15,448 nucleotides of DNA, from positions 1-15,448 of the forward strand of contig DBNU01000210.1 of assembly GCA_002299125.1 (NCBI GenBank), in the 5' to 3' direction. Origin of the DNA: Proteobacteria bacterium UBA664. GTDB taxonomy: Bacteria > Pseudomonadota > Gammaproteobacteria > UBA7966. Below are positions 1-6,081 of this stretch, in pieces. How positions within the stretch are numbered: the first letter of the stretch is position 1; every line of letters begins with the position of its first letter. A program made the translations under genes and the position numbers. A model generated the notes under the pieces. The model did no database searches. It was given only the letters and a program-made list of their open reading frames with translations, and was not told where the DNA came from.

Positions 1-20
1 CACCGAGGTGCGCGCGCTGC
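1..20 (-). CRISPR. Probable partial first CRISPR repeat, cut by the window edge
   Basis: Read on the minus strand, positions 20-1 are GCAGCGCGCGCACCTCGGTG. The last ten bases form a CACC-TC-GGTG hairpin, and the preceding GCGCGC would pair with a following GCGCGC if the sequence continued. This would make a long GC stem like the one in type I-C repeats, which usually end in GTGGATTGAAAC. The start lies about 10 nt beyond the predicted transcription start of the leader promoter. Only half of the presumed repeat is visible, so no repetition can be shown here. Confidence 0.4.
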
Positions 21-36
21 GGTCCGCGCGTAAGTC

Positions 37-65
37 ACTATGACAACGCCAGAAAATGGCGTCAA
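37..65 (-). promoter_or_regulatory. Leader promoter for the CRISPR array (TTGACG-17-CATAGT)
   Basis: On the minus strand TTGACG (65-60) is followed after exactly 17 nt by CATAGT (42-37), matching the sigma70 boxes at 5/6 and 4/6 positions. Initiation about 7 nt downstream would fall near position 30, just before the presumed first repeat. The spacer contains a hairpin, ACGCCA/TGGCGT (46-51 and 57-62), whose one arm overlaps the -35 box. Its place and direction fit transcription of pre-crRNA away from the cas genes. Confidence 0.5.
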
Positions 66-120
66 TCCGCGAACCTGCGCATCGTTGCTGAATCCCGGTC
101 ACGCCGCGCTCGCCATGAGG

Positions 121-150
121 GAAAAATTACACTGCTGCATCATTGGGTTA
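121..150. promoter_or_regulatory. IHF-like site in the leader (weak)
   Basis: Positions 138-150 match the IHF consensus WATCAANNNNTTR at 11 of 13 positions on the plus strand, with mismatches at the first W and at the last A of WATCAA. A GAAAAATTA tract (121-129) sits just upstream, where IHF sites often carry an A-rich element. IHF bends the leader during spacer integration in some type I systems. Whether it does so here is inference. Confidence 0.25.
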
Positions 151-157
151 GGGCCTC

Positions 158-199
158 GCGCGAACCCCGGGTACTATGACCGCCGCTACCGGTTCGCGC
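158..199 (-). repeat. Leader inverted repeat GCGCGAACC/GGTTCGCGC
   Basis: A perfect 9-bp inverted repeat (158-166 and 191-199) with a 24-nt spacer lies 5 nt after the cas2 stop. A third copy of the core GGTTCGCG lies at 75-68 on the minus strand, next to the -35 box of the leader promoter. I recall such a CGCGAACC...GGTTCGCG pair as a feature of proteobacterial type I-C leaders; its function is unknown to me. Confidence 0.6.
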
Positions 200-204
200 A
201 ATCG

Positions 205-489
205 CTACAAGACCAGCGGTTCCTCGAAATTGGTCGCTCGAAACGTGCCGTGCTCACGAACCTCGCAGCCTTGCTTCAGCCGGTAAAGCCGCAGGTTGTC
301 TTCCCTCGGATCGATCTCAGCGAGTAACTTCCGCTCCAACTCCTCCATCTGCATGAGACTGACCTGGCATTCGAAGACTGATTTCTGGACTCGCTGCCCT
401 GTGCTTTCACACACCTTGGCCACACGGCGCAGTCGGCGCCGCCCCGCGCTGGACTCGGTGTTCACGTCGTAGCAAACAACTACCAGCAT
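205..489 (-). CDS. cas2: Cas2, CRISPR adaptation subunit
   Basis: This 94-aa protein has the length and shape of Cas2, the small ferredoxin-fold dimer that bridges two Cas1 dimers in the spacer integrase. The N-terminus MLVVVCYDVNT carries the conserved first beta strand with the Asp of the family (D8). The segment GQRVQKSVFECQVS (residues 31-44) is the typical second strand region, and the C-terminal YRLKQGC/FEEPLVL tail is the strand-swapped end. The start ATG lies 5 nt downstream of the cas1 stop, so it is the last gene of the operon and is followed at once by the leader. There is no truncation. Identification is firm. Confidence 0.95.
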   Translation of the reverse strand: MLVVVCYDVNTESSAGRRRLRRVAKVCESTGQRVQKSVFECQVSLMQMEELERKLLAEIDPREDNLRLYRLKQGCEVREHGTFRATNFEEPLVL

Positions 490-494
490 CGCGC

Positions 495-1523
495 CTACCT
501 CAACAGGAAAGGTACGTAGCCTTCGGTCTCTCTGCGGATGGCGCGCGCGAACAGTCGCGCCTGAACCAGCGGCAGCAGTCCGAGCGCAAGCGGCTGTGCG
601 AGCAGCGGATGAGTTAGCTCATCCTTCTTGCGCTCCTGGAATGCAACGACGACGGCCTTTCTGGCATCCCCGTCCAGCAACACAGCACCCCCTTCATGCT
701 CGACAAAATCTCGTGGAGTGACTTGCCCCCGGTTGATCAGTGTCAGAGCAAGTCGATCAGCGAACGGCCGGAACTCCTCCATCAGGTCAAGCGCCAGCGC
801 GGCACGCCCCGGTCTGACCGCATGCAGGAAGCCCAACTGTGGATCAAGCCCCACGGCCTCTGCCGCCGAGCGACAATCATTCATCCACATCGAGTACAGA
901 AATGAGAGCAGGGCATTCAATCGATCCCTAGGTGGGCGGCGGCTACGTTCGTCCATTCGGAAGACGCAGCGCAAATCCGCCCGCACGAGGAGAGTCATCC
1001 TCTCGAAGTAACGCCTCGCCGCATCACCTTCGATGCCGCGAACCTCGTCCAATGTCGAGGCTGTTGGAAGCCTACGTAGCGCCGCGGATAGGTCGTCTGC
1101 CGCCCGAGCAAGCTGACCGACCTCGGCTTCATTTTTCGCATCGCGTCCACCGCGCTGCAACACGTGCCGCGAATTCCTGATCTTTCCAGCCACGATCGCA
1201 CGCGCCGTCTCCAGAGAGAATTCAGCATCGCCCGCCAATGCATGGTGCGCCTGACGCAGCACGATGTTGCCAGACACCGATCCCTCCAGCCGCGCCTTGA
1301 AGCGACCGTTGGCGTCGAGTAAGACAAGCGCAATGCCCTCGTCGGCGAGCCGATGAGCTAGTGGCGTGCTGAAGCCGATGTTTCCAAGGCACACGACGCT
1401 GGTGAGGTGATGCAGTGGAACCTGCAGCCGTGTCTCGCGATCAACCTCAATGCGCAACGTATTGTTATCGAGCCGGAGATAGGCGTCTGCGAGCGTTACA
1501 TAAAGCGTGTTGAGAAGGTGCAT
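495..1523 (-). CDS. cas1: Cas1, CRISPR integrase (type I-C)
   Basis: This 342-aa protein is full length for type I-C Cas1, the metal-dependent integrase that joins new spacers to the leader-proximal repeat together with Cas2. The N-terminal beta-rich domain opens with MHLLNTLYVTLADAYLRLDN. The all-alpha catalytic domain carries the three expected ligands: E165 in VRGIEGDAAR, H234 in GFLHAVRPGR and D246 in ALDLMEEFRP. The start ATG lies 8 nt after the cas4 stop, and the stop lies 5 nt before cas2. The Shine-Dalgarno is weak, so translation is probably coupled to the upstream gene. All catalytic residues are present, so it should be active. Confidence 0.96.
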   Translation of the reverse strand: MHLLNTLYVTLADAYLRLDNNTLRIEVDRETRLQVPLHHLTSVVCLGNIGFSTPLAHRLADEGIALVLLDANGRFKARLEGSVSGNIVLRQAHHALAGDAEFSLETARAIVAGKIRNSRHVLQRGGRDAKNEAEVGQLARAADDLSAALRRLPTASTLDEVRGIEGDAARRYFERMTLLVRADLRCVFRMDERSRRPPRDRLNALLSFLYSMWMNDCRSAAEAVGLDPQLGFLHAVRPGRAALALDLMEEFRPFADRLALTLINRGQVTPRDFVEHEGGAVLLDGDARKAVVVAFQERKKDELTHPLLAQPLALGLLPLVQARLFARAIRRETEGYVPFLLR

Positions 1524-1531
1524 GGCGCAGA

Positions 1532-2158
1532 TCAGGCATCAGGATCAAAGAGATCACAGCGCATACGACGTTGTAATACCCGCGCTGCCAAAGCGTGTGG
1601 CTGACAGATCTCGACAAGAGAGCAGGCGTGGCAGCGGCGATCGTTGGCAGGAGGTGGGAGTACGCCAGTTGCCAGCATTGCCCGGATTGCCAGGGTCACT
1701 GCTTCAACTGCGGCCCGCAACAATCCGTCGATGGTGATCTGGACTCGGCGCTTCGAGCTCGCATAGAAGAGGGCACCCTCCGGCACATCGCGCCCGGTCA
1801 TTTCCTCGAGGCAGAGTGCCTGCGCAGCCAATTGCAGTGCGTCGTGCCGATGGGCAGCCTTGGTGACACGACCGTGCTTGTATTCGACTGGATACGGTGT
1901 GCCATCCGGCTGGAACTCAACGATATCGGCCTTGCCGATAAGGCCAAGCCGATAACTGGCGAGCGGCGCTGATCGCTCCACTCGAACTCCCCTGCGCGCC
2001 TCGAATCCCGGCGCATCGACGCGCGCATGGACTGCCTGCCCGCGCAGCGTGTGCACGTTATCCTCGAACGCCTGCTCGAGGTGGATGAGCCCGCATTGAC
2101 GCGGGCAATAGCTCCAGTGCTGCAGCGCAGAGATCGGAAGTAGGTCAGGTTCCAGCAT
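1532..2158 (-). CDS. cas4: Cas4, RecB-like Fe-S exonuclease of adaptation
   Basis: This 208-aa protein belongs to the Cas4 family, which trims prespacers in a PAM-dependent way and works with Cas1-Cas2 in type I-C. The Fe-S cluster cysteines are visible: C18 in SYCPRQC near the N-terminus and C176, C179 and C185 near the C-terminus. The RecB nuclease motifs are H44, D78 (GKADIVEF), E92-x-K94 (VEYKHGR) and the Q109 helix. The start ATG lies inside the last codons of the DUF5615 gene (14-nt overlap) and has no clear Shine-Dalgarno, so cas4 translation probably depends on ribosomes finishing the toxin-like gene. The gene is complete. Confidence 0.95.
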   Translation of the reverse strand: MLEPDLLPISALQHWSYCPRQCGLIHLEQAFEDNVHTLRGQAVHARVDAPGFEARRGVRVERSAPLASYRLGLIGKADIVEFQPDGTPYPVEYKHGRVTKAAHRHDALQLAAQALCLEEMTGRDVPEGALFYASSKRRVQITIDGLLRAAVEAVTLAIRAMLATGVLPPPANDRRCHACSLVEICQPHALAARVLQRRMRCDLFDPDA

Positions 2159-2522
2159 CGGTCGCCATCGGAGGCAGCGGACGTCGCCTGATCCCCTCGT
2201 GTCCGATCACACAGAAGTGGCCCGCATTGGCTGCATCGAGCGAAGCAACGGCGAGTGCCGATAATGTGGACATTGATCCGCTCTGGACGCGAAAGTACAA
2301 GACCGCTGCCGGTGGCCTGACACCATGCCTGTAAATCAGATCGCCGAAGTCCGAATCGAACGTCAGTAGCCAGCGGTCTGTCTCCCGCGCGAGGGCCAGC
2401 ACGCCAACGTCGTCGATGCCAGGGGCCACCTCGGCAACTAACCAAACATCATGGCCAGCGCCGCGCAGGTCTTCGGCCATACCTCGCGGGATATTCTCGT
2501 CCAGGAGAAGTGCCACACTCAC
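2145..2522 (-). CDS. DUF5615 PIN-like protein, putative toxin, inside the cas operon
   Basis: This is a 125-aa protein with the hallmarks of the DUF5615 (Mut7-C/PIN-like) family, whose members are predicted ribonuclease toxins usually paired with a DUF433 gene. Acidic residues of the PIN-like fold are intact: LLLDENIP (D8, E9, N10), the GIDDVGVLALA stretch (D37, D38), and LLTFDSDFGDLI (D56, D58, D61). I chose the GTG at 2522, which forms a GTGA overlap with the DUF433 stop. A longer ATG start at 2582 would add 20 low-complexity residues and overlap the neighbour by 64 nt. The 3' end overlaps cas4 by 14 nt. The toxin role is family inference. A role in CRISPR function is speculation from position. 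Confidence 0.85.
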   Translation of the reverse strand: MSVALLLDENIPRGMAEDLRGAGHDVWLVAEVAPGIDDVGVLALARETDRWLLTFDSDFGDLIYRHGVRPPAAVLYFRVQSGSMSTLSALAVASLDAANAGHFCVIGHEGIRRRPLPPMATDAGT

Positions 2523-2773
2523 GGTTGCGGCAGACCATCTTCGGCCTTCATGTTGAGAACAAACGCTTCGTCTTTGAGACAATCCCGGACGAACGCGAAC
2601 ATTGCTTGCAAGTCTTCCGGCTTGAGGTGCGGGTACTGTTCAAGGATCTGTGATTCGCTCCAGCCGGATGCCATCAGATCGAGCACCAAATCGACACCGA
2701 TCCGGGTCCCTGCGATACGCGGACGGCCAAACAGTGTGTCCGGGGTAGCCACGATTCTCCCACGCCAATCCAT
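2519..2773 (-). CDS. DUF433 protein, putative antitoxin partner
   Basis: This 84-aa protein carries the DUF433 signature. GRPRIAGTRI (residues 16-25) is followed by a predicted helix-turn-helix region, VDLVLDLMASGWSESQILEQYP, and the motif YPHLKPEDL (47-55). DUF433 proteins are small, probably DNA-binding, and commonly precede a DUF5615 gene as presumed antitoxins. A GTG at 2782 gives a three-residue extension, but GGAGGT followed by 7 nt favours the ATG at 2773. That start lies 2 nt after the cas7c stop, and the Shine-Dalgarno overlaps the last codons of cas7c. I see no convincing separate promoter, so it is probably expressed with the cas genes. Confidence 0.85.
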   Translation of the reverse strand: MDWRGRIVATPDTLFGRPRIAGTRIGVDLVLDLMASGWSESQILEQYPHLKPEDLQAMFAFVRDCLKDEAFVLNMKAEDGLPQP

Positions 2774-2789
2774 CGTCAGCACCTCCGTG
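2766..2789 (-). promoter_or_regulatory. Shine-Dalgarno deciding the DUF433 start
   Basis: On the minus strand the sequence CACGGAGGTGCTGACGATGG places GGAGGT 7 nt before the ATG at 2773, while the in-frame GTG at 2782 overlaps the Shine-Dalgarno itself. The cas7c stop codon (2778-2776) lies between the two, so a ribosome ending cas7c is positioned to restart on DUF433. Confidence 0.7.
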
Positions 2790-3687
2790 TGAGCGTGACG
2801 CCAGGCGCAGCCTGCAGGCTGGCCCCGATGTCCAGATGCTTGCCGTCGAACAGAACCGAGTATGCGCCGAAGTCCCGCGCTGGCTCGCCACTTGCGTCAT
2901 TGCGCGAGATCAGCAGGCGCTCGAACAGCGCGTGTGCGTGCGCATTTCCGAGTTCGGAGTCGTGCTTGAACACGTAAAGACCGCGGGTGGCCATCTGCCC
3001 ACGCGCGGCCGAGCGATCGTGCTCGAACATCTGTGCAAGCGCGTCGAAGAACAGGTCCAGATCGCCTTGCGAGAATCCGGTCTGTCTGGCCAGGAAAGCC
3101 GAGATGAATCCGTGCGATCGGTACAGGCCATAGGGAACGGTGTGCTTGCGTCCCATCGTTCGATTGTCGCCTTCCTGTCTTTCTGCCTCAGCCTCGGTGG
3201 CAACCGCCATTCGGGTGATGGAATGCTCAAGCGTAACGATCGGCTCGAGCGATCGGGCGAAGGTCATCTGCACAGGTCCGCGCACTTGGCCGCAGTTGAT
3301 CCCGGTCGACATGACCGCACCAAAGGTGCGTACGTCGTAGAAATTCGAGCACATCCATGCCCGCGCCCGGTCTGCGGAGTCACCTCCCCCCTTGCGCTTC
3401 TTCTCATCGCCCTTGATCGCATCCTGCTCGCCAATCGCGACGTAAGCGCGTTCGTGTGTCCGGTTCAGTACGGCCTTCTCCTTTATGTAGATTTCGAACG
3501 GGGGCTGCTCGCCTTTCACCAGCCCGATAAAGTTGCGCACCTTGCGCTTGAGCGCCACGTCGGTTACCAGTCCGTTTCCAGTTTCGGCATCCAGCCGCGG
3601 GAGGTTGCCGGCGTCGGGATCGCCGTTCGGGTTGCCGTCCTTGACGTCGAAAAGCAGCACGAAGTCGTAGCGATTGGAGATGGCCAT
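2776..3687 (-). CDS. cas7c: Cas7c (Csd2), Cascade backbone protein, type I-C
   Basis: This 303-aa protein is Cas7 of the Csd2/Csh2 family, the RAMP-fold subunit that lines the crRNA spacer in multiple copies. The N-terminus NRYDFVLLFDVKDGNPNGDP is diagnostic, as is the central DVRTFGAVMSTGINCGQVRGP segment and the later MFEHDRSAARGQMATRGLYVFKHDS block. The ATG lies 2 nt after the cas8c stop, with AAGGAG just upstream inside the end of cas8c. The stop is 2 nt before DUF433. In standard I-C operons the next gene would be cas4; here the DUF433-DUF5615 cassette comes between. The protein is complete. Confidence 0.96.
   Translation of the reverse strand: MAISNRYDFVLLFDVKDGNPNGDPDAGNLPRLDAETGNGLVTDVALKRKVRNFIGLVKGEQPPFEIYIKEKAVLNRTHERAYVAIGEQDAIKGDEKKRKGGGDSADRARAWMCSNFYDVRTFGAVMSTGINCGQVRGPVQMTFARSLEPIVTLEHSITRMAVATEAEAERQEGDNRTMGRKHTVPYGLYRSHGFISAFLARQTGFSQGDLDLFFDALAQMFEHDRSAARGQMATRGLYVFKHDSELGNAHAHALFERLLISRNDASGEPARDFGAYSVLFDGKHLDIGASLQAAPGVTLTRRC
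2808..2821. repeat. 14-bp perfect palindrome upstream of DUF433
   Basis: CAGCCTGCAGGCTG is its own reverse complement. It lies inside the 3' part of cas7c, 34 bp before the DUF433 ATG. Antitoxins often bind palindromes just upstream of their own gene, so this is a candidate operator. However, about one perfect 14-bp palindrome is expected by chance in 15 kb, and the sequence also encodes Cas7c residues. Confidence 0.3.
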
Positions 3688-3689
3688 TA

Positions 3690-4046
3690 TTACTCCTTGT
3701 CGATGGATTTGGTAAAAAACGCCTGGCGTTGGTGGTAGTAGCCGAGGGCAAAGCGAGCCTGATCGGTCAGAGGCAGGTGTGCAGGGAAATCGCCGACCCC
3801 GCTGAGCACCTCGCCCAGCAGCTTTTCGAAGTATGTCCCCCTTCCCGCTTGAAGTTTGGGCAGATGGTGGTTCTTCAGGCGCAGCAGCGATGTGAACACC
3901 ACGACCGGTGTGCTGGACGCCGCGCCATAGAAGCGCTCTCTGATCGTCGCATTGATGCCCGGCTGAGCCTCTTCCTGGATCTTCTCGAGTGTCGCGAAGG
4001 CGCGGCCAAGTCGGTAGGCCGTGCTTGGGTTAGCAGGGTCGAGCAT
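3690..4046 (-). CDS. cas11c: Cas11c, small subunit from an internal start in cas8c
   Basis: An in-frame ATG at codon 455 of cas8c is preceded by AAGGAG with 9 nt spacing. It would yield a 118-aa protein beginning MLDPANPSTAYRLGR and ending with the Cas8c C-terminus. Type I-C systems are known to make Cas11c, about 120 aa, from such an internal site; copies of it form the inner belly of Cascade. The length, position and ribosome-binding site all agree. The evidence is sequence pattern plus the known family; translation here is untested. Confidence 0.8.
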   Translation of the reverse strand: MLDPANPSTAYRLGRAFATLEKIQEEAQPGINATIRERFYGAASSTPVVVFTSLLRLKNHHLPKLQAGRGTYFEKLLGEVLSGVGDFPAHLPLTDQARFALGYYHQRQAFFTKSIDKE

Positions 4047-5408
4047 CGGCGTAAACTCCTTCTCTTGTGATCGAGTGAAACGGAAGTGGCGGTTGAGCCA
4101 ACCCTTGATCGCGGCGGCTCGCGGGTACGGAACGTTCTGTTCGGCGCGGCAGCGGTTCACCGCCGCGTTGAGTAGCCCCCTCGGGTAGGGCGCGTCCTCG
4201 CCAGCGAACACGGCGCGGACGAGGTCACCGCCGAGCAGCGGGGGTATGTTGTCCGCCTTCCTCTGAACAGCGCAGTGAACGAGCAACCGGAACAGAGAAA
4301 GGTGCTCCGGCTCCTCTGGCCGATGCGTGATAGCCAGGTCCTCGAAGTGTCGCTGGATACGCGGGGCAAATTCTCGCAGCGGACCTGCATACCAGAAGCG
4401 CACGGCAAGGCGCCCTGCGTTCGGGGCTAGACCCAGCACATAGAACCGGTTGTCGCCCTCGCTCCCGGCCAGTCGACCGGACCGAACGGCAGTGAGGAGC
4501 TTGTGTGCGGCCTCTACTCCCGTGGTCGTATCGTCCTTCGGTTCGCCAAAAAGCAGCGGGAAGGCGTCTTCAAGTTCGTCTGGACGTTGGGCCCAGATGG
4601 CGGTCGAGGTGTCACCGATCTGCACGCGGTGCCGAGAGTCTCTGGCGAGCAGATGATTCAACGCCGTCGTGTAGGCGAAGGCTGCCGGTTTGCTGATGGG
4701 CGCGTTGGCGCCCTGCTCGAGACTGAACGATGTGAAGGCGGAACGATTGAACGAAACGATATTGGCACCTGACGGCTGTGCACCCCATACGCCCTTGATC
4801 GCGGCGTGGACTCTCTCCATCGGGGCGACCTCCCCCGTGATAAGGCATAGACCGTGCTGCGTCTCATCGTCGACCGGAGTGACGTTATGTGTGACGGCCG
4901 GTCGCTGGCAAACCAGTTCGAGGTCGCCCAGAAGTTGAAACGATACGGTTGGATTATCCTTGCAGATCACCTCCCATAGCCCATGCGCCTCCAGCGCTCG
5001 CGCAGCATTGTTGGCGAGGAAGGCACGTACCGCCTGCACACCGGCGTCCTCACGAGCAGAGGGCAACAGTTCGTCGATCCGCGCAACGAAGGCGGCGTGT
5101 TGCTCTGCCGTCCGTAACGGATTGCCCTTGCTGTCAACGCCCAAGGCGTACTCGGCGGTATCCCAAAGCAGGTTTGCCGCCACGCCGGAAGTCCGCTTCA
5201 CGCCCTGCGGAACCAGAAAGAAACGACCGACTCTCTCCTTGCCGCTCGTCTCTCGAACGTCCTTGATCTGGATGACCTTGCCGATCGCATCGACCTCAAT
5301 CACGAACGCGATCCGCTTTTGCTCGAAACCAAAGGGAGGCAAGCGCTTCTGAGGATCGGGATCGTGAACCTTGCGCAGGTACAATTCGTGCAACGCCTGC
5401 AGGATCAT
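3690..5408 (-). CDS. cas8c: Cas8c (Csd1), Cascade large subunit, type I-C
   Basis: This 572-aa protein is the I-C signature subunit, which recognises the PAM and recruits Cas3. The N-terminus MILQALHELYLRK and the C-terminal block YRLGRAFATLEKIQEEAQPG followed by RERFYGAASSTPVVVF are typical. Length is normal for the family. The ATG overlaps the cas5c stop in an ATGA, and the stop lies 2 nt before cas7c. An internal start within the C-terminal third would yield the small subunit Cas11c as a separate product (listed separately). I see no frameshift. Confidence 0.96.
   Translation of the reverse strand: MILQALHELYLRKVHDPDPQKRLPPFGFEQKRIAFVIEVDAIGKVIQIKDVRETSGKERVGRFFLVPQGVKRTSGVAANLLWDTAEYALGVDSKGNPLRTAEQHAAFVARIDELLPSAREDAGVQAVRAFLANNAARALEAHGLWEVICKDNPTVSFQLLGDLELVCQRPAVTHNVTPVDDETQHGLCLITGEVAPMERVHAAIKGVWGAQPSGANIVSFNRSAFTSFSLEQGANAPISKPAAFAYTTALNHLLARDSRHRVQIGDTSTAIWAQRPDELEDAFPLLFGEPKDDTTTGVEAAHKLLTAVRSGRLAGSEGDNRFYVLGLAPNAGRLAVRFWYAGPLREFAPRIQRHFEDLAITHRPEEPEHLSLFRLLVHCAVQRKADNIPPLLGGDLVRAVFAGEDAPYPRGLLNAAVNRCRAEQNVPYPRAAAIKGWLNRHFRFTRSQEKEFTPMLDPANPSTAYRLGRAFATLEKIQEEAQPGINATIRERFYGAASSTPVVVFTSLLRLKNHHLPKLQAGRGTYFEKLLGEVLSGVGDFPAHLPLTDQARFALGYYHQRQAFFTKSIDKE
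4056..4061 (-). promoter_or_regulatory. Internal Shine-Dalgarno for Cas11c
   Basis: Minus-strand AAGGAG (4061-4056) lies 9 nt before the internal ATG (4046-4044) within the cas8c coding sequence, where it encodes part of the QEKEFTPM segment. It is one of the clearest ribosome-binding sites in the operon. Confidence 0.75.
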
Positions 5409-6067
5409 TGCCGGACCTCCGGGCTGTCGAGTGGAGGCACTGCAATCACACCACTCACCATCTGCGCGCGGAAGAACATCGGTGTGATGCCTTCCGCAGC
5501 TTCAAAATCGAGGTCATGCAGCATGTAGCCGAGGTCGCGCGACTCAGAAATCGCTGGATCTCCCACGGCGCCATCGGCAAGCCGGAAATCGGCCGCGAAC
5601 TCACGGCAGCCGAGATAGGGCTGATTCACGCATTGACCTGTGCCTGCGCGGCGCTCGAACATCGACCAGAACTTGGGGGCAGCACTTTCGTCTGCTCGAT
5701 CGGCGCGGACCTCAAGCGCCGCGTGCAGCCGGTAGGCCACGTCTCGCAGAAACAATCCCGCACGCTGCTGGCGGTCCTCCTCGATGATGAGGCCAAGATC
5801 CCCAGTCCCCGTTGCGATTGCCTGCTCGACATTGCGGACAGAAACCTTTGCGCTTACCTCGTTACGCCGGAGGTTGACCCAGCGTATAGGCCTCAATACC
5901 TCGATTCGAGTGATGTGCCAGCGGATTGCAGGTTTCCACAGAATTGCCTCGAAAACCGCTCGCGCTGCCGACGGCGTGATTATGTCGTAGCTCACCCGCT
6001 CGGCCTTCATCTCCGGACGAGTGAAGCAGGCGAACGGACCATTCACTTCCAGGCAGTAGTTCTTCAA
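5405..6067 (-). CDS. cas5c: Cas5c (Cas5d), crRNA-processing endoribonuclease
   Basis: This 220-aa protein is Cas5 of the I-C type, which cuts pre-crRNA in place of Cas6 and then holds the 5' handle in Cascade. The N-terminus MKNYCLEVNGPFACFTRPEM, the ILWKPAIRW motif (42-50), FLRDVAYRLHAALEV (106-120) and PYLGCREFAADF (150-161) fit the family. The start is TTG, supported by GGAGG 7 nt upstream (6079-6075). It lies 14 nt after the cas3 stop and overlaps cas8c by 4 nt (ATGA). Where many Cas5d proteins have IYWKP with a catalytic Tyr, this one has ILWKP. No cas6 is present, so this should still be the processing enzyme. Confidence 0.94.
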   Translation of the reverse strand: MKNYCLEVNGPFACFTRPEMKAERVSYDIITPSAARAVFEAILWKPAIRWHITRIEVLRPIRWVNLRRNEVSAKVSVRNVEQAIATGTGDLGLIIEEDRQQRAGLFLRDVAYRLHAALEVRADRADESAAPKFWSMFERRAGTGQCVNQPYLGCREFAADFRLADGAVGDPAISESRDLGYMLHDLDFEAAEGITPMFFRAQMVSGVIAVPPLDSPEVRQ

Positions 6068-6081
6068 CTGCAGGCCTCCAG

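Larger units (their letters stand above)
1..204 (-). promoter_or_regulatory. CRISPR leader of the type I-C array (runs off left edge)
   Basis: This is the non-coding stretch after the cas2 stop, read on the minus strand. In type I-C loci the leader and array normally follow cas2 directly. Three copies of GGTTCGCG or its complement are visible (68-75, 159-166 and 191-198), two of them forming a 9-bp inverted repeat right after cas2. An A-rich tract with an IHF-like sequence lies in the middle, and a promoter-like pair lies near the left end. No convincing protein is encoded; the small plus-strand open frame starting at 40 runs into cas2 antisense. The leader call rests on position and on my recollection of the I-C leader inverted repeat; the array itself is outside the window. 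Confidence 0.75.

Noticed and set aside
40..327. 95-codon plus-strand open frame across the leader and the end of cas2
   Set aside because: Half is antisense to cas2 and the rest lies in leader DNA with promoter and repeat signals; it has no ribosome-binding site.
2523..2582. Longer ATG start for the DUF5615 protein
   Set aside because: It would overlap DUF433 by 64 nt and add residues not typical of the family; the GTG in the GTGA overlap fits better.
2836..3738. 300-codon plus-strand open frame opposite cas7c
   Set aside because: It is the shadow of a fully supported cas7c and has no recognisable domain.
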